Shown in pieces: positions 35,267 through 44,020 of a stretch of DNA of 64,000 nucleotides. The position numbers and the translations under genes were made by a program. Position 1 is the stretch's first letter. Each line of letters opens with the position of its first letter. Source of the stretch: Fibrella rubiginis (GTDB taxonomy: Bacteria; Bacteroidota; Bacteroidia; Cytophagales; Spirosomataceae); the NCBI RefSeq assembly GCF_017353185.1, contig NZ_JAFMYV010000001.1:496001-560000 (forward strand). Reading direction: 5' to 3'. Below the pieces are notes generated by a model. The model did not search any database, was not told the DNA's origin, and saw nothing but the letters and a program-made list of their open reading frames with translations.

Positions 35267-38200
35267 CTAAGATTCTAATGCATATCCCGCCACCACTTGT
35301 ACATTGCCCCTATGCTCAGGCTTGTCTCTTAGTAGCTGATTCATGGCGCTATATGCCGAGGCTTCATCGGCGAAATGCAAATCAGCACGGGCCGGTTGCA
35401 GGGTGTCGGCAAAGCTCACCACGTAACGTTCGGGGGTCAGGGCCATCGCCGCCGGGGCGAGTGCCGACGAGGCCCGGACCGCCGCAGACAGGGGTGATTT
35501 CGTGACCGCGCTGCCGCCGAGAAGCGTGGCGAAGAGTTCGGCGCGCAGCAAACGCAGGCTGCCCATGGTGCGGATCAACTTTTTCTTAACCAGGTACTTG
35601 AAGTCGTAGCGGATGGTGCGAATGGCTACGGCTCCCACCGCAAACCGCGCCGACCCCGCCAGCCGAATGCCACTGTCGAGTTGCTCAAATGCCTTGCGGC
35701 TCAGCTTCTGGGCATCGTCCATTTTCACAAACTGCGCCACCGCAAACTGCTCCTTCACGGCTTCCGTAGCGAAGGCGTTGCCGTTTTTGTCCTGCACCCG
35801 TTCAATGTGGAACGTCTTTATGGCATCGTCTACTGCCTGATTGCCAAGTAGTTGTACCTCCAGGTTCAGCGGCACCAGTTTCTGGCTCACCGTCAGGATG
35901 CCGAACGGATGGACGATCAGCTTGTCGGCGTCGGGGTTGTTGCCCGCGGCGTCGGCGGGAGGCTCGCGGAGGCTTACCTGCTGATGGGCATCGGGTGGGA
36001 TGAGCGCCCGCCAGTTGCGCCGGTCGCCGAGGGCCGCCACCAGTTTGGGGAGTACCGTGACGGGGTCCAGTTTGGTATCGGCGGGGTCGCCCCAACTGAC
36101 GTCGAACTTGATCGTGGCCGAGACGCTGAAGAAGAAAAACGACACCGACACCCGCGCCGACCCGTAGGCCCGCCAGAGGGCCGGGCCTTCCAGCGTGAAA
36201 TCGAGGCCCACGGCAAAGAGCGTGATGCCTGCAATCTTCGCCGACAGGGCCGCCTGAATCCGGGCGATGAAGTGAAACGGCGAAAACTGAATGAGTACGT
36301 CGAACGCCAGAAAACCCTCGATGCTGGCAATAGCCACCGACGCGTACAGTTCCAGTTTGGCCCCAAACTGCACCGTATTGGACGTAATAGCGAAATATGC
36401 CTCCAGCCGCAGCCGGGGATTATCGCCATCCAGCAGGGCAATGGTCAGTCGCGTGAGCGCGGGCACACCCAGCGGCGGGGGCGAAAAAGCGGGGTGGAAG
36501 CCTCCTACCGACAAGACGAAATTGCTGTTTTGTCCCCAGTTGATGAGCAGCACCATGTCGCCCGCCAGCGTGAACGCCAGCAGCCGCGAATCGTAGATGG
36601 AAGCGTAGAATTTTAGCTCCTCCTTCTCGAAATCGAGTACGCCGATGAAGTTGACCTGAATTTTGATCAGGGGCAGGTGTTCTTCGGGCAGCAGGCACCG
36701 GATCACGCCCAGAATGGCAATGCGCACCGGGTTGGCTACTTCGATAATCAGGCCCAGTTCCACCGTAATGAGCGTGGGCGTTCCCCAGCCTAGTTTGCCC
36801 ATTGGCCCAAACACAAACTGCCCGTTTTTGGGCGGGAAAACACCCCCGATAGACGCAATGATGGCGGGTGCGTTAGCGACTACGTCGGTGGGAAACAGGA
36901 TGTTGTTGAGCGACCCATCTTTGACACCCGCCGCCAGTTTGTCTACCACCATGGTCCGGTTCAGGCCCAGCAGCCCGCCCACGCCCAGCAGCGTAAACCC
37001 GAAGCCCAGTTGAATGGGCGGGAATTCGGCGGTGATGAGAATGATGAGCGAAAACCCCGGCGACCCATCGGGCATTTTGGTGTTCAGAATGCCAATCGCT
37101 TTCACCGAAAACAGGGATTGAAACTCCAGTTCCAGCACCCCGGCGTACTCGCCTTTTTCGGGGAAAATTTTCAGGAAGCCACCACCCTTGAACCCACCCC
37201 CGTCGAGCGACAGGCCGATGCCGTTGGGCGGGGCAAACCCAAACGCGATGTTGGCAAAGCCCAGATTACCCTTGCCGTCGGCCGGAAAGGTGATCGGAAT
37301 AGTGGTGCCGATATGGTCTAAAACGGCCTTCAGCGGCCCCAGATTGGTGCTGAACTGCGCCGCCACGCCCAGCTTCAGCGGGGCGTCGGTAGAAAAGCCG
37401 ATAGAGATATAGAGGCCCTGCACTTTGATAATGGCCAGGTCGAGGTGCAGCGGAATAAAGATTTCCACACCGCCGCTGCCCTGCAACCGCAGGCCCTGCT
37501 GCGGGTCCCAGTTGCCCAGCAGGGCGAAGTCAGCCTCGAACCGGATGCCCGACAGGATCTTCTGGATGAAGCCGTCGCCCTGCGAAAAGTCAATGATGAG
37601 CTTGCCCTCGTCGAACCGAAACTGGATGGCAGGTACCACGCTCCCCCCGCCCGTGCTGATGTTGGCATTTACGCCTACGCTGCCACCAATAGACTTGGCC
37701 TGCAGGCGCGTACCGCCCGTGGCCCCTATCAGGATGATTCGTTCGTCGCCCGTTTTTTCGGCCTTCACACCGGCCAGTACATCCAGCGCAATGGTGCCGC
37801 TGGGCGGTTTGGCCGTGAGCGCAAAGGGCAGCCGGAGCGTGCCGTCGATTCCCGCCAGGAAATGCGCATCTACCGCAACGGTGCCCTTCCAGAGTGGCGA
37901 AAAGGGGACGGTCACCGTCCGGGTCAATTCGCCGGGCAGGTGTAGCCCCCATTTCAGCCCCGGCGGACTAACCGATGTATCGAGTTGGAGGTGGAAAATA
38001 GATGCATCGAGTGTCAGGGTTTGCCCCGGAGGGGTGTAGATGGCCGCAGGCAGGCCGAAACGCTCAAGCAGTGCCTGTAGCTTCCGAAACAGCACCTGCC
38101 CGTCGAAGGTGGGGCTACCCAGGCCAAGTTGATCGCGCAGGTACTGGTCGGGGTGTTGAAACAAGGTAGCTAACCGGTCGAAATGAACGCCGCGGGGCAC

Positions 38201-38731
38201 AAAGTCGCGCGGCGAGTTGCGGACTTGCAGGGGTGAGGCCAGTTTGGTTTCGCGCTCGACCATACCCAATACCGTCAGCACTGTGGTGAGCGAGGGTACT
38301 TTCTGCTCCATGTAGCCCACCAGCATGTAGTCGACAACGCGTTTGGGAAGGCTGTCGGCCAGTGGTTTCAGCCGGTCACGGTCGGCGGGGGGGAGGGCTA
38401 CGGCCAGCGCCGAAACGGCATCGCCGGCGGCCTTTATTTTGTCGATCAACTGCCCTACCGTAGCCAGTAACGGCACTGCCGCCGCCAGAATAGCCGTTGT
38501 GTCGCCCCCACCAATAGCCGTGGCGAGGGCCTGCACCCGTGGGGGCAACTCACCTGCTTTGGTGGCCGCCTCGGTTAGCCTGGTCTGCACGCCGGCATTG
38601 CCCGCCACCACCGCGGGCAGTTGCACACCCAGCTGGTCGAAGATGGCGGGGCCGAGCAGGTCTTTCAGCGGCGACAGCAGCGTACCCAGTTCAAGGGCAA
38701 TGCGTTCAACGGTTCCGGTGGTGGCGGGCAT
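35267..38731 (-). CDS. Large beta-rich protein, resembles DUF6603 proteins (1154 residues)
   Basis: The N-terminal 200 residues are helical (PLKDLLGPAIFDQLGVQL and following). From about 230 to 930 the protein is an extended series of short strands with alternating hydrophobic and small residues, for example FALLGNWDPQQGLRLQGSGG, IAFGFAPPNGIGLSLDGGG and FSLIILITAEFPPIQLGFGF. GGFHPAFSPPPLG (about 740-750) is the motif I associate with DUF6603, from memory and not searched. The last part is charged and helical. No signal peptide. The repeating amphipathic strands would suit a long groove or barrel-like shape. The start lies 11 bp after the subtilase stop, so the two genes are coupled. Function unknown. 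Confidence 0.82.
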   Translation of the reverse strand: MPATTGTVERIALELGTLLSPLKDLLGPAIFDQLGVQLPAVVAGNAGVQTRLTEAATKAGELPPRVQALATAIGGGDTTAILAAAVPLLATVGQLIDKIKAAGDAVSALAVALPPADRDRLKPLADSLPKRVVDYMLVGYMEQKVPSLTTVLTVLGMVERETKLASPLQVRNSPRDFVPRGVHFDRLATLFQHPDQYLRDQLGLGSPTFDGQVLFRKLQALLERFGLPAAIYTPPGQTLTLDASIFHLQLDTSVSPPGLKWGLHLPGELTRTVTVPFSPLWKGTVAVDAHFLAGIDGTLRLPFALTAKPPSGTIALDVLAGVKAEKTGDERIILIGATGGTRLQAKSIGGSVGVNANISTGGGSVVPAIQFRFDEGKLIIDFSQGDGFIQKILSGIRFEADFALLGNWDPQQGLRLQGSGGVEIFIPLHLDLAIIKVQGLYISIGFSTDAPLKLGVAAQFSTNLGPLKAVLDHIGTTIPITFPADGKGNLGFANIAFGFAPPNGIGLSLDGGGFKGGGFLKIFPEKGEYAGVLELEFQSLFSVKAIGILNTKMPDGSPGFSLIILITAEFPPIQLGFGFTLLGVGGLLGLNRTMVVDKLAAGVKDGSLNNILFPTDVVANAPAIIASIGGVFPPKNGQFVFGPMGKLGWGTPTLITVELGLIIEVANPVRIAILGVIRCLLPEEHLPLIKIQVNFIGVLDFEKEELKFYASIYDSRLLAFTLAGDMVLLINWGQNSNFVLSVGGFHPAFSPPPLGVPALTRLTIALLDGDNPRLRLEAYFAITSNTVQFGAKLELYASVAIASIEGFLAFDVLIQFSPFHFIARIQAALSAKIAGITLFAVGLDFTLEGPALWRAYGSARVSVSFFFFSVSATIKFDVSWGDPADTKLDPVTVLPKLVAALGDRRNWRALIPPDAHQQVSLREPPADAAGNNPDADKLIVHPFGILTVSQKLVPLNLEVQLLGNQAVDDAIKTFHIERVQDKNGNAFATEAVKEQFAVAQFVKMDDAQKLSRKAFEQLDSGIRLAGSARFAVGAVAIRTIRYDFKYLVKKKLIRTMGSLRLLRAELFATLLGGSAVTKSPLSAAVRASSALAPAAMALTPERYVVSFADTLQPARADLHFADEASAYSAMNQLLRDKPEHRGNVQVVAGYALES

Positions 38732-38742
38732 GGCGGGTGGGG

Positions 38743-41076
38743 TTAAACGGCGTGAACGGGTTCGTCGAGGCTATCGAGCAGTTGTAGCAGGCTCCGGCCC
38801 GGTTGTACGAGGGCCAAATCGGATTCATACTGACCCAGCAACTGCACCAGCGGAGCCGAGCCGTAGCGTTTAAGAATCGTCAGCATCCTGTCGATGCCCG
38901 CTTGCAGGTTGTAGCCGTTGGCAACGTCGGGCAGGGGCATGGTGGGGGTAGCTGCCATCTGAAACGCCACCCGCACCCAGGCCGGGCCGCCGCTGCGATG
39001 CCAGACCGTAGCCACGCGTTTGTTGCTGTTGATGAGCTGGTTAATCTCCTGCGCGTAGGTGCGTATCAGCCCCCGCCATTCGGCCCCGCGGGTAGTGCGT
39101 AGAAAGCGCTCCTGCAAGTCGATCAGCTGCCGGTGGGGCAGGGCCGTCATGGGCGTTGGTGCCGGAATGGGGGCTGGCGTAGCCGGTGCTGCCGACGGTG
39201 TCTCTGTAACGGCATCTACGGCCTTTGCCACGTTTATCTTGCCAAACCCCCAGTCAGGATTTGGAATGATGCTGCCGGTTTGAGCATCGATTAATACGTT
39301 GGCTATCAACAGGGCTTTTACGGCCCGGTGGTTCAACGTCCGGTCTTTTTTCAGCATCAGTGCTACCGCACCCGTTACATGGGGAGCGGCCATGCTGGTG
39401 CCCTGCATATCGACATAGAAATCGGCGCAACAGTCACAGCAACACTTAAAGCACAGGTAATCAGTTACTTCTGTTCGGTCCTTGGTAATGCCTGGTGCCG
39501 TGATATTTTCGCCGGGGGCGGTGAGATCGGGCTTGTTGAAGAGGCCGGTGCGGGTCGGTCCCCGACTGGAAAAATCGGATATATTTCCGTCGTTAATACC
39601 AAGGAACGTACCCAGTCGGTGGCTTCCTACGGTGATAACTTCTTCGGCAGAGCCGGGTTCAGACAGGGTGCAACGGTTATTGACAAAGTTGGTGAGCGAC
39701 GATCCCGTTTTGCCGAAGGAGGTTAGCCAGGCGTGAATGGGCACGGGCGCGGCACCGGGATTGGTTAGCCTGATGCGCCAGGTGCCTGCCTTACTTTTCC
39801 CGTTGGCGGGTGGAATAAGTCGAATGGCAAACGATTCGTCCAGCGAATTACCGAAGCCGGCATCTCCGTCGATGCGCACGTCGCCGCCGTTGTTGATACC
39901 CACAAATGTCTGAGCACTTGTTTTATTGACAGCCGCGGTAAAGGCTCCTCCGTCGGGTTGAACGGCACAGGTAAGCGATAAGGCCGGGTCGTACCAGATC
40001 TCAATGGTTTCGTCGTGCGGCTCTTCCACAAACGTCTGGACCGTCATGGTCAGCTCCACAGCTCCATTGGCAGGCACGTCGGTCTGGGCGTGGAAGTTAT
40101 CGTTGCCTTCGTTGCCAGCCGAAATGACAATGCAGGCTACGTCGGTGTTCACCCGCTGAAGAATGTTCAGGTCTTGCTCCAGAGTGCCCATGCCATCGTG
40201 TGACCCCACCTGCCCCCCAAGGCTGAGGTTGATTACTGCCCGCTTACCCAGCAGGATAGCGTGAAAAATGACGTACCTGACCCCATTGAGGATATCGGCA
40301 TCGCCGGCACCCAGGCTTTTCCCGTCGGGCTGCCTCCCGAAATGATCTAGTTTCACCACAATCAGGTCGGCCTGCGGTGCCACGCCAACGTAGTGAAAAC
40401 CACCGTGGCATCCCCCCGATTGCGACCCATTACCGGCCGCCGTTCCGGCCACGTGCGTTCCGTGTCCGTCAATATCCATCTGCCCTACAATGCTCAGCGG
40501 ATTGGCCGCAGCGATGGCATCTGTAATTTTCTCCTGAACGTATTCAACGCCTTTAGGGCTGGTGATGGTGGTAGGTACGGTGGGGGCCTGTTTGCCGGAT
40601 GAAGTCTCCGTCGCGAAGGGTACGGACTGATCCCAAATACGCAGAATGCGTGAATCGGTACCATTCCGGAACGCTTTATGGCGGTAGTCGATACCCGTAT
40701 CAACAATGCCCACGATGACACCCCGCCCCGTGTTGCCGGTAAATGTGCCATTGCCCGCGTTTACCTGCCATACCTCATTGGCTCGTATGTTGGGTATACT
40801 GTCGTTTAGCGTTGGGTAATACGTACCTGATTTCGCTAGTTGGATGGTGTTGGGGTGGTTGGCGAGGGCGGCAAGGCCGGGGAGCGTGATGTAACCGGCA
40901 ACCCGCTCTTCGTGGTAGCTATCGACGGTGAAACCAAGGTCAATCAGTGGTTGCAGGTCGTTGGCGTAGGTAAGCATTACCCGGATCGGCGTGGTGGCGT
41001 TGGGGGCTGCTACTGCGGTTGGAGCCGCCGAGAACTGATCAAGCAGGTAGCGCAGTTCGGGGTCGAGCCGGGCCAT
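38743..41076 (-). CDS. Subtilase (S8 family) without signal peptide, with a cysteine cluster by the active site
   Basis: A 777-residue protease with the full triad: D126 (IVDTGID), H205 (GHGTHVAG) and S561 (GTSMAAPH), plus the oxyanion Asn in ISAGNEGN (about 322). Residues 1-100 resemble an inhibitor-like propeptide. Between about 330 and 470 is an inserted beta domain. Just before the serine, at 542-550, six cysteines lie within nine residues (CFKCCCDCC), a feature I do not know from other subtilases. A proline/threonine linker near 640-670 leads to a helical C-terminal domain. No signal peptide or sorting domain is visible, so its location is uncertain. It is the first gene of the giant-gene array. 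Confidence 0.93.
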   Translation of the reverse strand: MARLDPELRYLLDQFSAAPTAVAAPNATTPIRVMLTYANDLQPLIDLGFTVDSYHEERVAGYITLPGLAALANHPNTIQLAKSGTYYPTLNDSIPNIRANEVWQVNAGNGTFTGNTGRGVIVGIVDTGIDYRHKAFRNGTDSRILRIWDQSVPFATETSSGKQAPTVPTTITSPKGVEYVQEKITDAIAAANPLSIVGQMDIDGHGTHVAGTAAGNGSQSGGCHGGFHYVGVAPQADLIVVKLDHFGRQPDGKSLGAGDADILNGVRYVIFHAILLGKRAVINLSLGGQVGSHDGMGTLEQDLNILQRVNTDVACIVISAGNEGNDNFHAQTDVPANGAVELTMTVQTFVEEPHDETIEIWYDPALSLTCAVQPDGGAFTAAVNKTSAQTFVGINNGGDVRIDGDAGFGNSLDESFAIRLIPPANGKSKAGTWRIRLTNPGAAPVPIHAWLTSFGKTGSSLTNFVNNRCTLSEPGSAEEVITVGSHRLGTFLGINDGNISDFSSRGPTRTGLFNKPDLTAPGENITAPGITKDRTEVTDYLCFKCCCDCCADFYVDMQGTSMAAPHVTGAVALMLKKDRTLNHRAVKALLIANVLIDAQTGSIIPNPDWGFGKINVAKAVDAVTETPSAAPATPAPIPAPTPMTALPHRQLIDLQERFLRTTRGAEWRGLIRTYAQEINQLINSNKRVATVWHRSGGPAWVRVAFQMAATPTMPLPDVANGYNLQAGIDRMLTILKRYGSAPLVQLLGQYESDLALVQPGRSLLQLLDSLDEPVHAV

Positions 41077-41203
41077 GGCGGGGGTGGTTTAGGAAGGAGG
41101 GTAGTATAGTATGCTATGATGAATGTAAATGGTTGTATATGAGAATGCTGTGTGGATTCTAACAAACGGGTTAGCCTATTTATTAACCGTAATGTTAACG
41201 AAC

Positions 41204-41250
41204 ACAGCCCGCCCCGAATGCCGACAAAATAGGCGTTCGGAGCGGGCTGT
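41204..41250. terminator. Hairpin downstream of the membrane-protein gene
   Basis: Arms 41204-41222 and 41232-41250 (core CAGCCCGC/GCGGGCTG) pair at 17 of 19 positions around a 9-base loop. Both differences allow G-U pairs. It lies between the membrane-protein stop (41299) and the subtilase start and would separate the two transcripts. Confidence 0.6.
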
Positions 41251-41276
41251 CTGGCAGAGTGTTGCTGACGCAAGGC

Positions 41277-41298
41277 GGGCGGCCGCTATGGGCCGCCC
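41277..41298. repeat. Short GC-rich palindrome touching the membrane-protein stop
   Basis: GGGCGGCC (41277-41284) pairs with GGCCGCCC (41291-41298). The edge abuts the TAG at 41299. TTGCTGACGCAAG, shared with other repeats here, lies just outside (41262). Related GGCGGCC palindromes are common dispersed repeats in other bacteria, from memory. Confidence 0.75.
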
Positions 41299-42663
41299 CT
41301 ACGGTTCGGGTACGTACCAGAACGGAATGGCGATAAGTTCGTCGGGTGTTGGCTGTCCGGGGCGGTTGATGCCTACCCGAAGCAGGTTACGGCCCGTGAC
41401 GAGGTTGCCCGGCACCAGCACCGTTTGCCAGCCGCGTTGCTGCAACGTACCGGCCCGTGTAAACAGCAGTTCGGGCCGGGCCATGATCGAATCGTTGACC
41501 GTGAGCCGGATGAGTTGATTGATCTGCTGGCTGCTCCAGATACCGCGTGGGCGTCGCCGTTCCGGCCTCGACAACGTATCGAGCCAGACTGGTTCCGGGG
41601 CCAGGCGTGTCAGCAGTGTGTCGAGGGCTTTGGGGTAGGCAATAAACAGCCGGAGATAGGGCTCCCGGATCACGTCGGCCTGAATAGACGCCACACTAAC
41701 ATACTCACCCTCAGGTCGTTGATTGTCATAGGCGGCGGGATCCACAAACAGGCTGTCGACGCGGGAGCTGTAGAGGTGACGGCTGTTGAAAAAGCTGACA
41801 CGCCGGTCGTTGCGGGTCTGGTCGTTGATGTATTCGATGAAGAACGCCACAAAAAATACCGATATGAAGATCAGGGCTGTGCGGGCAAAGCGTTGCTGCG
41901 GGATGTGGCTGTAGAAGGTGTTGGTGACGTAGGACGAGTGCCGGTACATACCCAGCATGATGATTTTCATGGCAAGTTGGGTGCCTCTTGTGAATCGGTA
42001 GTGCCATTGGGCACCCGTTGGGGTCTCTTTTACCTTTTTCAGGCTTAGCACAATGATGGCAACGTAGAATATACCCACCAGCACGCCAACCCCAATCTTG
42101 ATGTTCGTCCAAACCGCTGCCGGTACGTTGGGCTGCACAAGCAGATAAAATGCCAGGCTCAGTACGTAGAGCAGGCTAACCAGGATCAGGAAAAAAACAA
42201 ACTGAAACGCCAGGGCAAACACGATGTTGCACCGCTTATCGAGCCAGAGAATATAGCGGTCGAGCGGCCCCAACTCCTCGGCCATGCGTTGCTGGATCTG
42301 GGGAGTCGAAAACGGCATACGGTCGTAGTGAATGCCCGACGGATACACGGCCAGCAACCCCACCAGCCCTACCCAAAACGCCCGCATCACGAAGTTGGCC
42401 AAAAACGCCACAAACAGAATGTTGAGGGCCGTTCGGATCATGCTGTAGGCCAGCGGCGGTAGTAGACCGGCGAACCCCTTCGTATTGATCGAATGATTGT
42501 ATTGCAGGTTGGCAAAGGCCGAATCGAGCAGGTCGGGCAGTTGCAGGATGGCAAACATAGCCACCCCCGAAATTGCCAGTTCGAGGTTCCAGCTTTGGGT
42601 GGTCAGCTCCCGAAGTTTTTCCTGCTCGTCGGGCTGCAAGGGGGTGGGGGTAACGGGGTTCAA
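41299..42663 (-). CDS. Multi-pass membrane protein of unknown function
   Basis: A 454-residue protein with about six membrane segments (near 30-46, 76-93, 95-108, 147-177, 189-209 and 262-281), then a soluble C-terminal part of about 170 residues with a PGNLVTGRNLLRVGIN beta-type stretch. The start is TTG at 42663: an in-frame stop lies two codons upstream and the next internal ATG is after the first membrane segment. The TTG is within an A/T-rich repeat arm. No family is recognised. It lies upstream of the subtilase on the same strand but with a hairpin between, so membership in the giant-gene cluster is uncertain. Confidence 0.78.
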   Translation of the reverse strand: MNPVTPTPLQPDEQEKLRELTTQSWNLELAISGVAMFAILQLPDLLDSAFANLQYNHSINTKGFAGLLPPLAYSMIRTALNILFVAFLANFVMRAFWVGLVGLLAVYPSGIHYDRMPFSTPQIQQRMAEELGPLDRYILWLDKRCNIVFALAFQFVFFLILVSLLYVLSLAFYLLVQPNVPAAVWTNIKIGVGVLVGIFYVAIIVLSLKKVKETPTGAQWHYRFTRGTQLAMKIIMLGMYRHSSYVTNTFYSHIPQQRFARTALIFISVFFVAFFIEYINDQTRNDRRVSFFNSRHLYSSRVDSLFVDPAAYDNQRPEGEYVSVASIQADVIREPYLRLFIAYPKALDTLLTRLAPEPVWLDTLSRPERRRPRGIWSSQQINQLIRLTVNDSIMARPELLFTRAGTLQQRGWQTVLVPGNLVTGRNLLRVGINRPGQPTPDELIAIPFWYVPEP

Positions 42664-42696
42664 GGTTCAACGTTTAATGTTTAAAGTTCAACGTTC
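42661..42696. repeat. Single arm of the TTGAAC/TTTAAAC repeat family at a start codon
   Basis: On the minus strand the sequence before the membrane-protein TTG is made of GTTGAACTTTAAACATTAAA-type words, as in the arms at 3572 and 52904, but no matching second arm is seen. The TTG start codon itself is part of a TTGAAC word. Confidence 0.6.
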
Positions 42697-42701
42697 ACGA
42701 G

Positions 42702-42720
42702 CCAACCCCGTCAGGGTTGG
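42702..42720. terminator. Small hairpin after the amidohydrolase
   Basis: CCAACCC (42702-42708) pairs with GGGTTGG (42714-42720) around a 5-base loop, 10 bp after the amidohydrolase stop. Confidence 0.5.
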
Positions 42721-42730
42721 TTATTGGATT

Positions 42731-44020
42731 CTATTTATACTGCCTGCCGTCTTTCATCACGAACCTCACCCATTGCAGGGTCCTGATATTCTGAATCGGG
42801 TTATCATCCACGGCAATGATGTCGGCAAATTTTCCGGGTTCAATCGAGCCAATCTGAGTGTCCATGCCCAGCAGTTTTGCGTTGGTCATCAGCGCCGACC
42901 GGATAGCTTCCACGGGCGGCATACCCGCCTCTACCATGTACTCAAACTCCTTGGCGTTATAGCCGTGGATGTATACGCCCGCGTCGGTGCCAAAGGCAAT
43001 TTTAACGCCTGCTTTATAGGCCCGGGCAAACGTAGCCTGAATCTTTGGCCCCACGGCCAGTGCTTTGGGCGTTACTAGGGCCGGATAATACCCAAACATC
43101 CGGGCGGAGTCGGCTACGGTTTTTCCCGCGATGATCGTGGGTACGTAGTAGGTGCCGTGTTTTTTAAACAGCTCGATGGCCTCGTCGTCCATGAAGGTGC
43201 CGTGTTCAATGGTCTGCACTCCCGCCCGGATAGCCCGTTTGATGCCCTCGGCTCCGTGGGCGTGGGCCGCTACGGCAAAACCGTAATCTCTGGCGGTCTC
43301 CACAATGGCCTTCAGTTCTTCATCTGTGAACTGCGGACCCTGCCCGTCTTTGGCGTTGCTCAGCACCCCGCCCGTAGCCGTAATTTTGATCAGGTCTGAG
43401 CCCTCCTTATAGCGTTGCCGTACGGCTTTGCGGGCTTCGTCGGGACCGTTGATGACACCTTCCAGCGGACCGGGATCACCCATCAGGTCGCGGCGATAGC
43501 CGTTGGTAGGGTCGGCATGGCCCCCGGTGGTGGCAATTGATTTGCCCACGGTCATAATGCGTGGTCCGTCGGCAATGCCCCGGTTGACGGCGTTGCGCAG
43601 GGCCACGTTGATGCCGCTGCCGCCGAGGTCGCGCACGGTGGTAAACCCTGCCAGCAGCGTTGTTTTGGCATATTTGGCGGCCTGAAACGTCACGTCGGGC
43701 ACGTTTTGCGTGAAGCGGTCACCGGCCCCGCCGCGCCGGGTTTCGGTTTCCAGGTGTACGTGCATGTCGATCAGGCCGGGCAGCACGGTCTTGTTTTTAA
43801 GGTCCACCACGCGGTCGGTACCGGCGGGCGTGGTGTAGCCTTTTTGTATGGCGGTGATCTTATTGCCTTCCACCACAACGGTCATCTGTGGTTGCAGGTC
43901 GTTACCCGTTCCGGCGAAGAGATTCCCGCAGTGAAGCAGGGTGCGTTGAAGCGTTTGGGCCAGCAGGGGTGACGTAATCAGGCAGGCACTGAGCAATAGC
44001 GGGAAGTACAGTTTGCGCAT
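42731..44020 (-). CDS. Exported metal-dependent amidohydrolase, prolidase-like
   Basis: A 429-residue protein starting at the ATG at 44020, which opens a signal peptide (LYFPLLLSACLITSPLLAQ). Metal-binding and catalytic features of the amidohydrolase superfamily are present: DMHVHLET (HxH), the lysine region DLIKITATGG, H in VAAHAHGAEG, H in QTIEHGTFMD, and the catalytic Asp in AFGTDAGVYIHG. The order and spacing fit the Xaa-Pro dipeptidase/imidazolonepropionase-like branch, where periplasmic members cleave dipeptides ending in proline or arginine. An in-frame upstream extension of 133 codons is present but crosses a terminator and is rejected. Confidence 0.92.
   Translation of the reverse strand: MRKLYFPLLLSACLITSPLLAQTLQRTLLHCGNLFAGTGNDLQPQMTVVVEGNKITAIQKGYTTPAGTDRVVDLKNKTVLPGLIDMHVHLETETRRGGAGDRFTQNVPDVTFQAAKYAKTTLLAGFTTVRDLGGSGINVALRNAVNRGIADGPRIMTVGKSIATTGGHADPTNGYRRDLMGDPGPLEGVINGPDEARKAVRQRYKEGSDLIKITATGGVLSNAKDGQGPQFTDEELKAIVETARDYGFAVAAHAHGAEGIKRAIRAGVQTIEHGTFMDDEAIELFKKHGTYYVPTIIAGKTVADSARMFGYYPALVTPKALAVGPKIQATFARAYKAGVKIAFGTDAGVYIHGYNAKEFEYMVEAGMPPVEAIRSALMTNAKLLGMDTQIGSIEPGKFADIIAVDDNPIQNIRTLQWVRFVMKDGRQYK

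Noticed and set aside
24530..42663. Contractile injection system, phage tail or secretion apparatus
   Set aside because: No sheath, tube, baseplate, spike or AAA ATPase motif is visible in any of the large proteins.
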